From Lineus longissimus (taxonomy: Eukaryota > Nemertea > Pilidiophora > Heteronemertea > Lineidae), in assembly GCF_910592395.1 (NCBI RefSeq), contig NC_088317.1, forward strand, positions 5,270,001-5,334,000: a DNA stretch of 64,000 nt. The letters run 5' to 3'. The first letter of the stretch is position 1. The number at the start of each line of letters is the position of its first letter. Below are positions 11,762 through 22,930 of the stretch, piece after piece. Made by a program: the position numbers and the translations under genes. Below the pieces are notes generated by a model. It did no database searches. It had not been told where the DNA came from and worked only from the letters and a program-made list of their open reading frames with translations.

Positions 11762-11860
11762 ACTGTGTAGACGGTATTTAGCCGTTTTTGGTGCGTCTGT
11801 TTCACAAAGGCCGATTACATCTAATATAGGCCTTTTGCGGCTAAATATCGTCCACACAGT
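11762..11860. repeat. Inverted repeat ACTGTGTAGACG
   Basis: Arms at 11762-11784 and 11838-11860 (ACTGTGTAGACGGTATTTAG against its near-complement, 3 mismatches) enclose about 53 bp. It lies 12 bp after the perfect hairpin, and the two together look like a folded MITE or structured 3' region. Also found in unit 2 (about 26645-26745). Confidence 0.65.
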
Positions 11861-12136
11861 TTGTTGAAGAATGAAACAAGAAAAGGACCTTTGGACAACG
11901 TTTTGTGATGCGCTAACCTATTGTTCTTCCAAATTGATCATTTCAATTGGGATCGACCGACCTTGTGCATAATTTCATCCATATTCTTCAATATTTAGAA
12001 ACAGTCTTCGATCGATGAAACTAGAGAGACTTGGCCATGATCGTCCGATATTATTGGCATTACGTTACTTTTTCTTGTTTCCGGTTTATTGAGTCACGTG
12101 ATGTTACTACGAACTGACGAGCAGTTATCACAATGA

Positions 12137-12500
12137 ATGAAACGGCCAGGGGCCATTGTACTCACCGTATAGGTATTTGGTGGTTAGAAATTCATCCTGG
12201 TTAAGAAAGATGCTACAAGTATAGGTCAAATCAAAGTCGGTATGACATGTGATGTATCCTTGCTTGGAGTACCTACCATAAAAATATCATCTAAAAAAGT
12301 CACTAATGAGCGAGATATTGTACTTTTTACCTCTTTTAGTTTTAGCCCCCTTGTGGCCTAGTCTAGAATCAGATCGGACCGAAATTAAATGTCAGAGGTT
12401 ACATGACATAGGGAGTCATGTGGTATCAAAGCTACGACGACGGACGACGACGACGACGACAGACGACGGACGACGGACACAGCGGTATTGTAGGTCACGC
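12137..12500 (+). mobile_element. Helitron-like INE element (family II), 3' truncated
   Basis: Begins GAAACGGCCAGGGGCCATTGT with CTCACC, and ends in a GAC/GGAC microsatellite and GGACACAG. The same head and core occur at 27018-27362, 42592-42937 and 51961-53084. The terminal CTCACC/GGTGAG hairpin seen in those at 42.9 and 53.1 kb is missing here. Confidence 0.55.
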
Positions 12501-12519
12501 ACATGTATTAAGCCAATCA

Positions 12520-12698
12520 AATAAGATAGGAGACAAATTTTCTCCCTGTCTAACACCAATGTTACTAACAAAAAAGTCTGAAACTTTACCATTACAGCTT
12601 ATACAGGATTTGATATCTTGGTACATTGCTTTGATGACCTCAAAAATTTTGCCCTTTACACCACTCTTGAAAAGCTTTTGCCACAAACCACAAACCAA
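12520..12698 (-). pseudogene. Non-LTR retrotransposon reverse-transcriptase fragment
   Basis: The minus-strand frame contains a KSGVKGKIFEVIKAMY segment, CISCNGKVSDFF and GVRQGENLSPILF, the conserved RT fingers/palm region of LINE elements just before the YADD block. Both ends are cut, and the downstream palm and the endonuclease are not present nearby. Confidence 0.8.
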
Positions 12699-12769
12699 GT
12701 ACTACCGGCTGGTGGCGCCACCCCACCGAAGCGGATCGCACTAAGGAGCCCCGGATCACTACAACATGG

Positions 12770-13265
12770 AAAGGCGTTCGTGTTGCAAAAACGTGGCGAT
12801 TGTGTTCTTTCTAACCGCAGCTTGATGGCGGACGACGGACTGTACACCACGTTATGTTTCCACCTCGCTGGTTGATATGGTCACACTCATCGAAAAACAG
12901 CATTTGCTAATCGGAGAACATCCAATCCAATCAAGTATCATTATCTCCCCTTTTTTTCGCCGGGAGTCTAAAGATTATCCCACATGTGAAGCTGGGTTTA
13001 TTCAATGCCTGACACTGGCACTGGCACTGAATAGTATTGGAGATGAGTTTAATTTTCTGTTTGAATGCAATGCTCTAACTGGCCTAAGAAGAGAATTCAT
13101 CCTTAGATATTACAGAACTCATTATAATGCATTGAAGTTCTCTGAACTACTGAACACACAAAGAAAGTGGCTTTTGGTCAACGTAGCCAAATTCATCCAT
13201 GAAGATTTTAAACTGTACTGTTCCCTTCCTGATGTTCATGCAGACTAATGTACTAAGGCACTACA
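12770..13265 (+). mobile_element. LINE 3'-terminal fragment, copy 1
   Basis: Plus-strand frame 13040-13230 reads GDEFNFLFECNALTGLRREFI, then a stretch ending WLLVNVAKFIHEDF, the Cys-containing C-terminal tail typical of RTE/CR1-like LINE polyproteins. The region is repeated at 29200-29815. It points the opposite way from the RT fragment just upstream. Confidence 0.55.
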
Positions 13266-13819
13266 TAAATATACGTGTAGAATCCTTTTTCTCCCGGACA
13301 TTCTTTCCTCGGACACTTCAAACTACTACACCGGTGCATCTAGACTTCAAAGCCAAAATCTTACAAGGAGGAGACTTTAGGATTGACATTCACAGCCGGT
13401 AAGTCGGCATGAAATATTCGTGGTTTGACGCAAATTGTGAAACAGCAGGAATAAGTTATAAAATTGTGGAATATATATACGTTCGTTTAGTATTGCGATA
13501 TGAATACATGTAGATCTATAATCGATAAACATTTTCCAGTACAATATTTTTGGACACTTTCCCCATTTATTCATACATAAACTAGGGCCTACATATATAT
13601 GAAAAAAACCTTGAATGCATTTACGAAACAAGAGTTCAGAGAGATAATACGGAACGTGAAAAGTTGAGATTCAAAGGGTGACTGGAAGGTGCTTAACGAT
13701 TGTACTAAGAAGAAGCAAGATATACCACCAGTTGGTACTAATATTTTCTAACCACTTCAAAATGTTAAATGCCCTTTGCCTGATACGCCGGTACCACCAA
13801 GGGGCGGCAAAACAAACTA

Positions 13820-14144
13820 TGTGACCACTGTGAGCGGAATTAGTAGTTTTATTTTTGAATTTCACAGGTTCCAACTTTTTCCGCCGTTTTGGAGTAGCCG
13901 GAGGGGGCGCTCAAGTGCTTTCGCCCAGAGATCAAGCATGAGTTTTATCTAATATTTTGTCTTCGCTTTGATGTGAAATTTACAACTGCAAAAAGAGAAT
14001 ATGCCGGGAAAGAGGTATATATTAAGAAAGGTAAATGTATAAAGACTACACTGAATGCATTAAAGTTGCATACTTGGCCGTAAGTGAGGCCTGTAGATGG
14101 GTTTTTATGATGCGTCTCGTGCGTTTATTCCCTCAAGATAGTGT
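13820..14144 (+). repeat. BEL/Pao left LTR
   Basis: About 325 bp, starting TGTGACCACTGTGAGCGG and ending near CAAGATAGTGT. Differs from the right LTR by a modest number of substitutions and one small insertion, suggesting an insertion that is not recent. The exact ends are uncertain by 1-3 bp because no target duplication helps. Confidence 0.85.
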
Positions 14145-14504
14145 GCCCGGTCGCCGCCAGGTAGCCCTAGCATCTTGACAGATGTGTAGATTGTTGAGTC
14201 CTAGGCTTGTTCGAACTTTATGAGAAGACTTGAGGTCTGACTTACTATTATTCTAGGCCCACTAGGTATTTTGGGTTGTTTTCACTTGCAGCTCATCCAT
14301 TCCCGGAACTTGTTGACTGTTGTCATGTGTTTTATGTTTTGTTATCATTCTGTATTTACAGTTTTACGTCAAATCCGGCGTCCAATTGGAGTCATTAAAG
14401 AGAAAGGAGAATTTAGACAGAACACGTTTTATTTGGATTCTTTCGTAACACGCTAGCAGTGACAGTAAAACTCTCCGTGCCACTGATGTAAAGGCGAAGA
14501 CAAG

Positions 14505-15409
14505 ATGTATTGTGAAGATGATGATCAGCTCGAGGGACTGAATGCCCTAGCCGAAGCCGCTGGACGCCATACTCGGAGACGGAGCCAGACGGGCAACGAC
14601 GCCCTTACGCTGGCCACCATGCGTGAATGTGAGTTAAGGGAGGAATAGCCAGACGGGACATTGAACTCGAGAAACTTAGGCTCAGTAGTGAGCTAGTAAG
14701 AGCAAGATCAGAACTAGACCTAGCACGTGCTACAGCTGCTCGGGCTGATGGTCATCAGCCACGTGAAGATATCGCTACAGTAATAGCCTCTCTTGCTGAT
14801 GTGTTGCGTGATCAGCATCATGGCTTGCCTAGGAAGGAGCCAGAGGTGTTTAAGGGGGACATTTTTGCCTTCCCAGTTTGGCTCAACTCGTATCGTGTGC
14901 TGATAGACGAGTGATGCCCTAGTGTCGCTGATCATAACTATTATCTAGGTAAATACACCGGGGGTGAAGCGAGAAAAAGTATCGAGGGACTACTTGCCGT
15001 TAACAACAGCGAGTCCTACGACAAGGCAATGAGAATCCTTAGCCACAGATTTGGCGATAAACTGAAGTTGGCGAAATCGTTCAGAGAGAGAATTGAGAAG
15101 TGGCCGCCTGTAAAATTCGGAGATGGTAAAGCCTTGCGGGATTTGGCAGACCTCTTGGTTCAGTGCGAGACAGCAATGTCTACCCTTAGTCAACTCAAAG
15201 TTCTAGACGACCCGTGTGAGCAGCAAAAGATCATCGACAGGTTGCCACGTGGCATCCAGGATAAGTGGCTGGCCATTGTGGATAGGTGGCTCTATGATGA
15301 CGATGATGATGTTGTGCATGACGACTATCCCCCTTTCTCCAGACTTTGCAAGTTCCTTACGAAACAGGCACGCATCGCCTGCAACCCACTCGTCGACAGG
15401 TCCCGCTAG
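14505..15409 (+). pseudogene. BEL/Pao gag-like region (DUF1759 type)
   Basis: Opens at ATG 14505. After 47 codons the frame shifts near 14646, a TGA interrupts it at 14911, and the longest intact part is 15029-15409. Recognisable features are a charged coiled-coil-like N-terminal part, FKGDIFAFPVWLNSYR, and the downstream segment with LPRGIQDKW, as in the gag-like DUF1759 domain of BEL/Pao polyproteins. Non-functional as it stands. Confidence 0.75.
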
Positions 15410-15424
15410 ACACTAGCGCAGCCC

Positions 15425-16062
15425 GTGAAGACAGCATCACATGACCATGGGAGACATGTGGTTCCTAATCCTAGGAACTCCACTACCAAGACGACAGCGT
15501 CTACATTTGCCTCTTCTTCGAATGATGGTGCAAAGGCAGCCGACAAGCCAGCTTCCTCCAACTACGTCTATGTCAAATGTGTCCCTTGCCCTGGATCCCA
15601 CAGCCTGGATTTCTGCCCTGATTTCAAGAAACTGAACCTTAAAGAGAGACTGAACACTGTTAAAAAACATGGCTTTTGTTTGGGATGTTTTAAGTGGGGC
15701 CATAGGGTTCGAGATTGTAAACATAAGCGTAGGTGTGATAAGTGTGAACGTCTACATCCCACTTTGTTGCATGATAATTCATATAGGCCTAGTACTACTA
15801 GTAGTAGCGGTAACGCTGTCCAGAGTGTAGTTTCTCATCGAACCGAGTCTGGTGATGTTAGCGGGCCTGACTGTTCCTGGCACTCACTGATTGTGCCTGT
15901 ACTCCTACACCATGAAGGCAATGCAGAGAACTGTGTGCTAGTGTATGCACTCTTGGATGAGCAGTCAGACGCCTGTTACATTATTGACTCTGTGCTTGAG
16001 AAAGTTGGTGTAGATGGTGAGAAAGTTGACTTGAGACTGGCTACTGTTCTTGGTGAAGACAC
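15425..16062 (+). pseudogene. BEL/Pao zinc knuckles and aspartic protease N-terminal half
   Basis: Two Cys/His clusters (CLGCFKWGHRVRDC and CDKCERLHPTLLH) follow a basic Ser/Thr-rich linker. Then VYALLDEQSDACYI carries the protease catalytic Asp in an ALLD motif (DUF1758 family). The frame ends where a TIR transposon is inserted at 16063, and the second half of the protease continues after 17083. The downstream half is in a compatible frame. Confidence 0.8.
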
Positions 16063-17083
16063 TGGGTGAGTTTAAAGTAGGTGTTGGTGTTAGTGTTGGA
16101 GATTAGTGTTAGTGTCAGTGTTAATTTCAACCTCTGAGAACTAGGTGTCGTGTCACACCGGTGCTGGTGTTAGTGTTACACCGGTGTTAGTGTTAGTGTC
16201 AAGAGTGGCCATCTTGAAAAAGCTTTGGTTTCCATGGTTTTTGCTTTTTTCCAAGTTTTCAAAAGGTAGGCTATATCATTTATCTTCTAAACTTGGGAAG
16301 TCTAAATTATATTTCCAGTCCCTGTGCCACATTCAAATTTCCTGGGATGATTCCTTGAATCCATGTCCCTTAGTGGTAAGGACAAAGCCTGAAATTCGGC
16401 AGGTTCTGGCAGACGGATGTGTTGCTGAGCTATTTCTTGCATGTAGTCAGCAACTTCATGGGTATATTTCAGAGCAGTGCAGGTTGCTACCCCATGAGTA
16501 TAAGCATGCTGCCTATAATAGCCTCCTGACGCCAGGTATGACAGAAAATGTCAATTCGCCGCTGGGATGAATTGAAAGAGGCCCCACCTTGTCCATGGGC
16601 CGATCTGTGGTGATGAAATTCAGTTGATAGCACCTGTATTTCATTATCTGTTAACCGCAAGTGTTTCTCTGCAGGCTCTGTAGATAAAGCAGCTCGTCTC
16701 ACATGATTTGGTCGTCGATTCGGTCCCAAAATCCCTGCTACAACTTGTTGAAATGGTACAAATATCATATTCTCTTTTCTGATCCAAGATGGCTGCTAAC
16801 ACCAGTTGAGAGCTGTAAACTCTGGTCGGGTGTTATCCCTAGGGCTTTAGTGTTAGTACAATGGAAAATGGCTTGAAATTCTGGCCACGATAACACTGAG
16901 TAGAAATTAAGTCTGGTGTTAGTGTAACACTAACACTTTCTGGAACACCAAACACCGACTTTAAACTGAGATTAGCTGACACTCGGTGTTGACACTGAGC
17001 AGTTTATTTCTGGTGTAATCTTAGGGGTTAGTGTTAGTGTTAGTGTTAACACCCGGTGATAACACCTACTTTAAACTCACCCA
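16063..17083. mobile_element. TIR transposon with GTGTTA arrays, nested in BEL/Pao protease
   Basis: Perfect 23-bp terminal inverted repeats starting TGGGTGAGTTTAAAGTAGG. Just inside each end, and again internally, are irregular arrays of GTGTTA/GTTAGT hexamers. A further internal inverted copy of the TTTAAAGT(A/C)GG end lies near 16960. Flanks are ACT on the left and ATT on the right, possibly a diverged 3-bp duplication. The middle (16200-16790) has open frames with no recognisable transposase. About 1.02 kb. Confidence 0.8.
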
Positions 17084-18345
17084 TTGTAACCAGTAAGAGA
17101 GTTAGCGGTGTGGTTATTAGAGGTTTAAACGAGTCTACTGATATAACGCTACCTGTTGCCTACACCCGTGATGTTATTCCCGCAAGAAGGTCACAAATTC
17201 CTAGACCTGAAACCGCTAGACAGTGGCGCCATCTCGAAGTTGTTGCAGACCGCCTCACACCTCATCTTGCCGAGGTGGAGATCGGTCTCCTTATTGGCAC
17301 CAACTGTGTTAAAGCTATCCGCCCGTTGGAGATAGTAGCCGGCGAAGGCAATGATCCGTATGGTGTGAAAACAAATCTCGGATGGGGTGTGATTGGTTTG
17401 ATGAACCGCAGCAGCGCAACCGGTGACGAGAATGTAGCTTCTTCTTTTAAAAACGTAGTCTCAACCCACTTTGCGTTCAGAACAAAGGTGAGGGAAATTT
17501 CCCCAAGTGAGGTTTCTAACATGTTTGATTGCGACTTCAACGAGATCCCTGGTAGTGGTGAAGCGATGTCCGTAGAAGACCGTAGATTCCTTGCCATAGT
17601 GAGTGATGCGATACGCCAACGTGAAGACGGACATTTCGACATGCCACTGCCCTTTAGAGAAGATGAGCTGAAACTTCCAAAAAACAGGAACCTTGCCCTG
17701 AATCGTCTCAACAGCCTCAAGTCAAAGATGAACAAGAACGCCAAATACAGCGAAGATTACCGTGGGTTCATGAAGAAACTCCTAGACAACGGCCATGCTG
17801 AACGTGTTCCCAGTGAGGAACTCAACTTGGAGGATGGCACAGTCTGTTACATTCCGCACCATGGGGTGTACCACCCGCGTAAACCTAATAAAATCCGTGT
17901 AGTGTTCGATTGCGCGGCTGAGTATGACGGAGAGGCACTGAACAAGCATCTCCTCCGTGGCCCAGATATGATTAATAATTTGACAGGGGCCCTGATTCGC
18001 TTCCGCAAGAACCCCATTGCATTTACTTGCGATATTGAAGGGATGTTTTACCAGGTAGGCGTACATCCCAAGCATCGAAACTACCTACGATTCTTCTGGT
18101 GGGAGAATGGCGATCTTGACAAACCGCTAGTTGAGTATCGTATGACTGTTCATTTGTTTGGTGCTACCTCGTCACCTGGTTGCGCAAACTTTGCGCTAAA
18201 GGCCACTGCCGAGAAATTCAAGGATGAATTCGATCCCAAGACGGTAGAGTTCATAAAACGGTCATTCTATGTCGACGATGGACTCCAGTCTGAGCTTACT
18301 ACTGGGGAAATCATCCTCCTGGTTGTCAGTGGCAGAAGATTTATG
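17083..18345 (+). pseudogene. BEL/Pao protease C-terminal part and reverse transcriptase
   Basis: The frame continues the protease (GLLIGTNCVKAI) into RT, with CDIEGMFYQVGV, FGATSSPGCANFA and the catalytic YVDD at about 18268-18279. Shortly after YVDD the frame shifts (around 18345), and the continuing RT thumb lies in another frame. RT core motifs are all present, so decay is modest. Confidence 0.85.
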
Positions 18346-19189
18346 CTCGAGGTGGATTCAATCTTCATGACTATGCGTGCAACCACAAGCAATTTGTGGA
18401 CCAGATCCCGCTTGCCTCGAGAGCCAAAGATTTCCAGTGCATTGACCTGAATCACGATGACCTACCGACTGAGAGGACACTTGGAATCGTAAGACGTGTC
18501 CAGTCAGACACATTCGAGTTCCAGATTGAGATGAGGGACAAGCCCCTTACCAGGAGAGGGTTGTTATCGGTCATAAGTTCTGTTTACGATCCACTCGGGT
18601 TAGTTTCACCGTTCGTCCTCAAGGGCAAGAAAATCCTCAAGAACCTTTGCGAAACCGGAGCGGTCTGGGATGCTCCAACACCAGACGACATCAGACGTGA
18701 ATGGGAACGCTGGATAGCAGATTTGAAAGATTTGGCTGATGTTAGTATTCCCCGTTGCTACAAAGGTGATGAGTTTGGCGAATTGAAATCTGCTGATCTT
18801 CACCACTTCAGTGATGCAAGCATGGAAGGCTATGGACAGTGTAGCTATGTCAGATTGACAGACGAGGAGGGAAGATGTGACACAGCGCTGGTCATGGCCA
18901 AGTCCAGGGTGACGCCATCGAAGACGGTTACAATTCCGAGGCTTGAATTGACCACGGCCGTTACATCAGCTAGGATTGCCAAGTTTCTGGATAAGGAGCT
19001 GGACTACAGCAACATAGAGCACCACTTCTATACAGATAGCCAGGTGGTTTTAGGGTATATTGGGAATGAAAGCAGGAAATTTCACATTTTCGTAGCAAAC
19101 CGTGTACAGGAAATCCGTGATTCCACCTCGCCCTCAAACTGGAGATATGTTGACACCGACCAGAACCCAGCAGACTATGCTTCAGAGGC
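18346..19189 (+). pseudogene. BEL/Pao RT thumb and RNase H (Peptidase_A17 region)
   Basis: Contains RRGLLSVISSVYDPLG, then HHFSDASMEGYG (RNase H first Asp), PRLELTTAVTSAR (Glu) and FYTDSQVVLGYI (Asp), ending at NPADYAS where a one-base loss produces a TGA at 19191. The RNase H acidic residues are intact. Confidence 0.85.
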
Positions 19190-20365
19190 ATGAGCGTGGG
19201 TGAGCTGAAGGATTGCAGTGTATGGTTGAAGGGGCCTCCGTTCTTGAAGACTGGTATCCTGCCCACTCCTGAGGACCACCACCCGGTTTCTCCAGAAGAT
19301 CCAGAGCTCAAGAAGACCGTCCTTAGAACCAAGGTGGATGTTGTGCAGTATGGGGACATGGCACATAGGTTTGATTACTACTCCTCATGGTTCAGGCTGA
19401 AGAGAGCTGTTGCCATCTGTAAGAATTACATGGAGAAGCTGAGGCTCAAGGACCGAGAGAAGTACACTCCAGTGACCACTGAAGACCAACAGCAGGCAGA
19501 AACGAGGATTCTCAGGTTCGTTCAACAGCAGTCCTATTCTTCTGAGATCGAGACACTGAAGAAGCAAAGGGATGAAAATTGGAAGGGAACGGTCAAAGGC
19601 AGAAGCAATCTCTACTCATTGGATCCTTTTTTAGATGATGAGATGGTCTTAAGAGTTGGAAGAGGAATGACCTTGAACAGCATAAGGCAAGCAGGTGTTT
19701 GGATCATACGGGCTAGAGTGGCTGTTACCTTGTTCATCATGAACTGCGTTGGATGCCGTAAGCTCAGGGGTGCACCATGTGGTCAGAATATGGCAGACCT
19801 GCCCATTGATAGATTGGAGCCCGACGCTCCCTTCACTTATTCCGCTGTCGATTTTTTTTGGGTCTTTCCTGATAAAGGGGGGGTGGCGCAGTACGTCAAA
19901 ACGGTGGGGGTGCTCTTCAGTTGTTTGACAAGCCGTGCAATCCATCTAGAAACTGCCAATTTCCTCACAACCGATTTATTTCTCAACGCTTATAGGCGCT
20001 TTGTTTGTCGCAGAGGTTCTGTAGTAAAGTTGCGATGTGACAGGGGGACCAAATTTGTCGCTGGTCAAAATGAGCTGACCGCCGCCCTTAGTGAGATGGA
20101 TCAAGATAAGATAAGACAAGAGTTACTCAAAGATGACTGCGATTGGATAAACTTTGACATGAATGTTCCCTGCGCCAGTCATATGGGTGGCGCTTGGGAG
20201 CACATGATCGGTTCCGCGAGAAATGTGCTCAACGCGCTCCTCAATCAACATGGTCACCAGCTCGATGATGAGCTTTTGCGTACGCTAGTAACTGAAACTG
20301 AAGCGATTGTCAACAGTCGTCCGTTGACTGTTATAGATACGCTGTCCGCTGATCTAGAGCCATTA
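19190..20365 (+). pseudogene. BEL/Pao integrase, internally deleted
   Basis: Linker, then integrase. The order jumps from VLRVGRGMTLNSIRQAG straight on, so the segment that normally holds the HH half of the HHCC zinc-binding domain is missing, while CVGCRKLRG (CC) remains. Catalytic-core acidic residues are at YSAVDFF, RCDRGTKFV and MGGAWEHM. It is cut at 20366 by a TA-flanked transposon. Dead as an integrase by deletion and interruption. Confidence 0.85.
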
Positions 20366-21680
20366 GAGAGGTTGCGGACCGTCCCCATTCCCACTCCCAC
20401 TCCGAGGTGATTCCGTTTTGGCGTATTACGTCATCACTTCACGAGGGATTTCCCCGTCTTGCTCCATGAACTCGGACGATTTTACAAGTTGGAGGCCGCG
20501 TATTCGTAAGTGTTCTCCCACTTGCTTTATCTTAGCTGTGTGTCCAAGACTAAGGGGTGGATAGATGGAGATGGCATAGGCTACCTACTCCACTTTAGTC
20601 TCCGACATGTTTGCCTTGGGAGGAGCTAGCCTAAGGCCAAGGGCTTAAAAACATGGCCAGATAGCTGAGATAGGCTGCACGTTTTCAATTAACCATTGCA
20701 CTGGTCCAAAGAGAAAATACACGGCTACCTCCAGTCAAGATCATCTAGGCCTAGGCATGATCTGATGGCGATGCCAGGTGGGCATAGGCATCACTACGAT
20801 ATTGGAGAACAGGAAGACTCGCACGTCGTAGGCCTGTCGCCCCAAAATATAGTTTCATGAATGAAACTCTGTTCCCCTCTGTACTTTTTGGATCTAGTTA
20901 TCTTAGGACTGAAGTAATTCGTAGTTTTACAATAGAAATACGCACATGTTACAGAGGAAACGGCTTTTTACTAGCTGTAAATGACCAAAATTGTAGAATA
21001 TTTCGTCTGGGCAGAGACCTGTATTCATCCACGACCGGAAGTGTGGCACAGTCACATAGAGCTTATCAAAATGTCAAGTTTTGGTAAATACATGGCTGGG
21101 ATGGACCAAAGTGGAATCAATTCTCAATCTGTGGTTGATTCTTAATCTACAGAGTCAGGCCATCACAGAAATATGCTTTTTGATAATATATTTAAGAAAA
21201 TGTGGTCTCACTGGTCAGTTTAGAACTTGTACTTTGACAGGGCCATATCAATGCGCCAGTGACGTTTTGATGGATATGGTGTACGGAAATTTTTTTTTCT
21301 CAGGCAATCGTTATTGGAATTTTTTAAAACTTTATTATGCTATTGGCAAAGGGTTCTTCTTGACACGTATAAAATTTTGTGCAGATTGATTGGTCCAATG
21401 AGTACTTTTTTCACCAAAACCTATGCACAACAATGTACATGTAATGTACACATGTTTTAATAGAGGACTCTGGCCGTCTGCTTTATTTACTTTTTTTCTC
21501 GCACGTCGTTAATTTGGGTGATTTCCAGTTTGGCCGCGTGACTCGCAGGCTGGCCGAATGACGTCTCCCAACTCGGTTCCCGTTGGTGCGCTCAACCTAC
21601 TTTTCGACGTCACGAGTTCCGAGAACGACTCGAGTTGAACTCGGAGTGGGAGTGGGAGTCGGGACGGTTCGCAACCTCTC
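20366..21680. mobile_element. TA-flanked TIR element nested in BEL/Pao integrase
   Basis: TA dinucleotides at 20364-20365 and 21681-21682 flank imperfect 40-bp-plus inverted repeats that begin GAGAGGTTGCG and contain TCCCACTCCCACTCCGAG. The TA duplication and 1,315-bp length fit Tc1/mariner-type elements. No DDE transposase frame is visible (the longest frames are 76 and 102 residues, unrelated). Excising it with one TA puts the integrase frames on either side in register, which supports the boundaries. Confidence 0.85.
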
Positions 21681-21682
21681 TA

Positions 21683-22069
21683 CTGTCTCCTAGTCGGCTG
21701 CTTACTCTCAAGTCTCAGGTTGTGAAACCACCATCAGGGGTCTATGTGCGTGAAGACGTCTATTGTAGAAGGAGGTGGCGCCGTGTTCAGTTCCTTGCCA
21801 ATCAGTTCTGGACCCGCTGGCGCTCAGAGTTCCTGACCACTTACCAGTCGAGAAAGAAGTGGAACAAACCCAGGAAATATATTCGAGTCGGTGATGTGGT
21901 CCTGCTGATTGATGAGGGACTGGCGCGGTGTGACTGGCCTTTAGGACGTGTTGAGGATGTCTATCCTGGCGAGGATGGCCTAGTTAGGAAGGTGAAATTG
22001 TTTGCCAGGGGTAAAATGTATGAGCGCCCGGTTCACAAGCTGGTACTTTTGGTTGAGCAGAGTGACTAG
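21683..22069 (+). pseudogene. BEL/Pao integrase C-terminal tail (DUF5641)
   Basis: Contains RRRWRRVQFLANQFWTRW, KKWNKPRKYIRVGDVVLL and RVEDVYPGEDGLVRKVKL, the conserved C-terminal domain of BEL/Pao integrases, ending at a stop at 22069. Intact apart from separation from the catalytic core. Confidence 0.9.
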
Positions 22070-22597
22070 ATCATTGGACTGAGAGTTTTGTTACCCCATG
22101 CGAAGAAATTAGTGTAAAATAAGACAATGTTAGTACTTTCACCATTGTTAAGATGATAAGTTTCAGATGAAGGAGTTCATTTTTGAAGAAGGATGATTGA
22201 ATCCTGTTTGTTGACAAGCTCATTGCATTTAGAGAGTTGAGTTGAGAACTTTGAACATTGAATGTTCTATCTACAGTGTTGTATAGTATTTCTTTAAAAC
22301 GTGTGAAGGGAAATCAGTGTTTTGTATGGATCCAAGGGGATCATAGTGTATCCACTAAGAAAATCTTATTTTAGTTAAGAATTTTAGAAAGAGTACTTAG
22401 GAGGCATTTGCTATGCCTTGTGTCTAGTTGTGAACAACTTAGGATAGTGTGAAGCGTATGTTATAGCACTTTAGAGTGAAAGGCTTAAAGCTGAACTGTA
22501 CTCTTTTAGTAAGAGTCATACGTTGAGTTACAATTGATGTTAACCATTTGGTTTAGGATTTGGTTAGTGAATTTCTGAGGACAATTTAGGAGAGGCA
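22070..22597 (+). other. BEL/Pao 3' untranslated interior
   Basis: Non-coding AT-rich DNA between the integrase stop and the right LTR. A purine stretch (TTTAGGAGAGGC) just before the LTR is a plausible polypurine tract. Confidence 0.5.
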
Positions 22598-22930
22598 CGT
22601 GACCGCTGTGAGCGGAATTAGTATTTTTATTTTTGAATTTCACCGGTTCCAACTTTTTCCGCCGTTTTGGAGTAGCCGGAGTAGCTCAAGTGTAGCTCAA
22701 GTGCTTTCGCCCAGAGATCAAGCATGAGTTTTATCTAATATTTTGTCTTCGCTTTGATGTGTAATTTACGACTGCAAAAAGAGAATATGCCGGGAAAGAG
22801 GTATATATTAAGAAAGGTAAATGTATAAAGACTACACTGAATGCATTAAAGTTGCATACTTGGCCGTAAGTGAGGCCTGTAGATGGGTTTTTGTGATGCG
22901 TCTCGTGCGTTTATTCCCTCAAGATAGTGT
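22598..22930 (+). repeat. BEL/Pao right LTR
   Basis: About 333 bp, matching 13820-14144. It contains a small duplication of TAGCTCAAGTG relative to the left LTR. Its last bases are read in frame by the adjoining methyltransferase copy on the minus strand. Confidence 0.85.

Larger units (their letters stand above)
7617..12525 (+). repeat. Tandem segmental duplication, unit 1
   Basis: Homology to unit 2 is colinear: 7617-8193 matches 13236-13819, 8931-9565 matches 22929-23565, and 9566 to about 12500 matches 24453 to about 27365. The unit contains a methyltransferase copy (minus), a GPCR gene (plus), a GPCR fragment and a microsatellite-ended INE element. Unit 1 lacks the BEL/Pao element and the CGCAAGG element found in unit 2, so it serves as the empty-site reference. 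Confidence 0.85.
13820..22930 (+). mobile_element. BEL/Pao LTR retrotransposon, decayed, with two nested transposons
   Basis: Two similar LTRs flank gag-zinc knuckle-protease-RT-RNase H-integrase in BEL/Pao order, all on the plus strand. Reading frames are broken by a frameshift and a stop in gag, frameshifts in pol, an integrase deletion and two DNA transposon insertions (16063-17083 and 20366-21680), so it cannot be active. Without the insertions it would be about 6.8 kb, normal for the family. No target duplication is found: the left flank matches unit-1 position 8193 and the right flank matches 8929-8931, so 737 bp of host DNA is missing here. Confidence 0.9.

Noticed and set aside
12306-12744. 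Plus-strand frames with Asp/Arg/Thr runs
   Set aside because: They read through a GAC microsatellite and the reverse strand of a LINE RT fragment.
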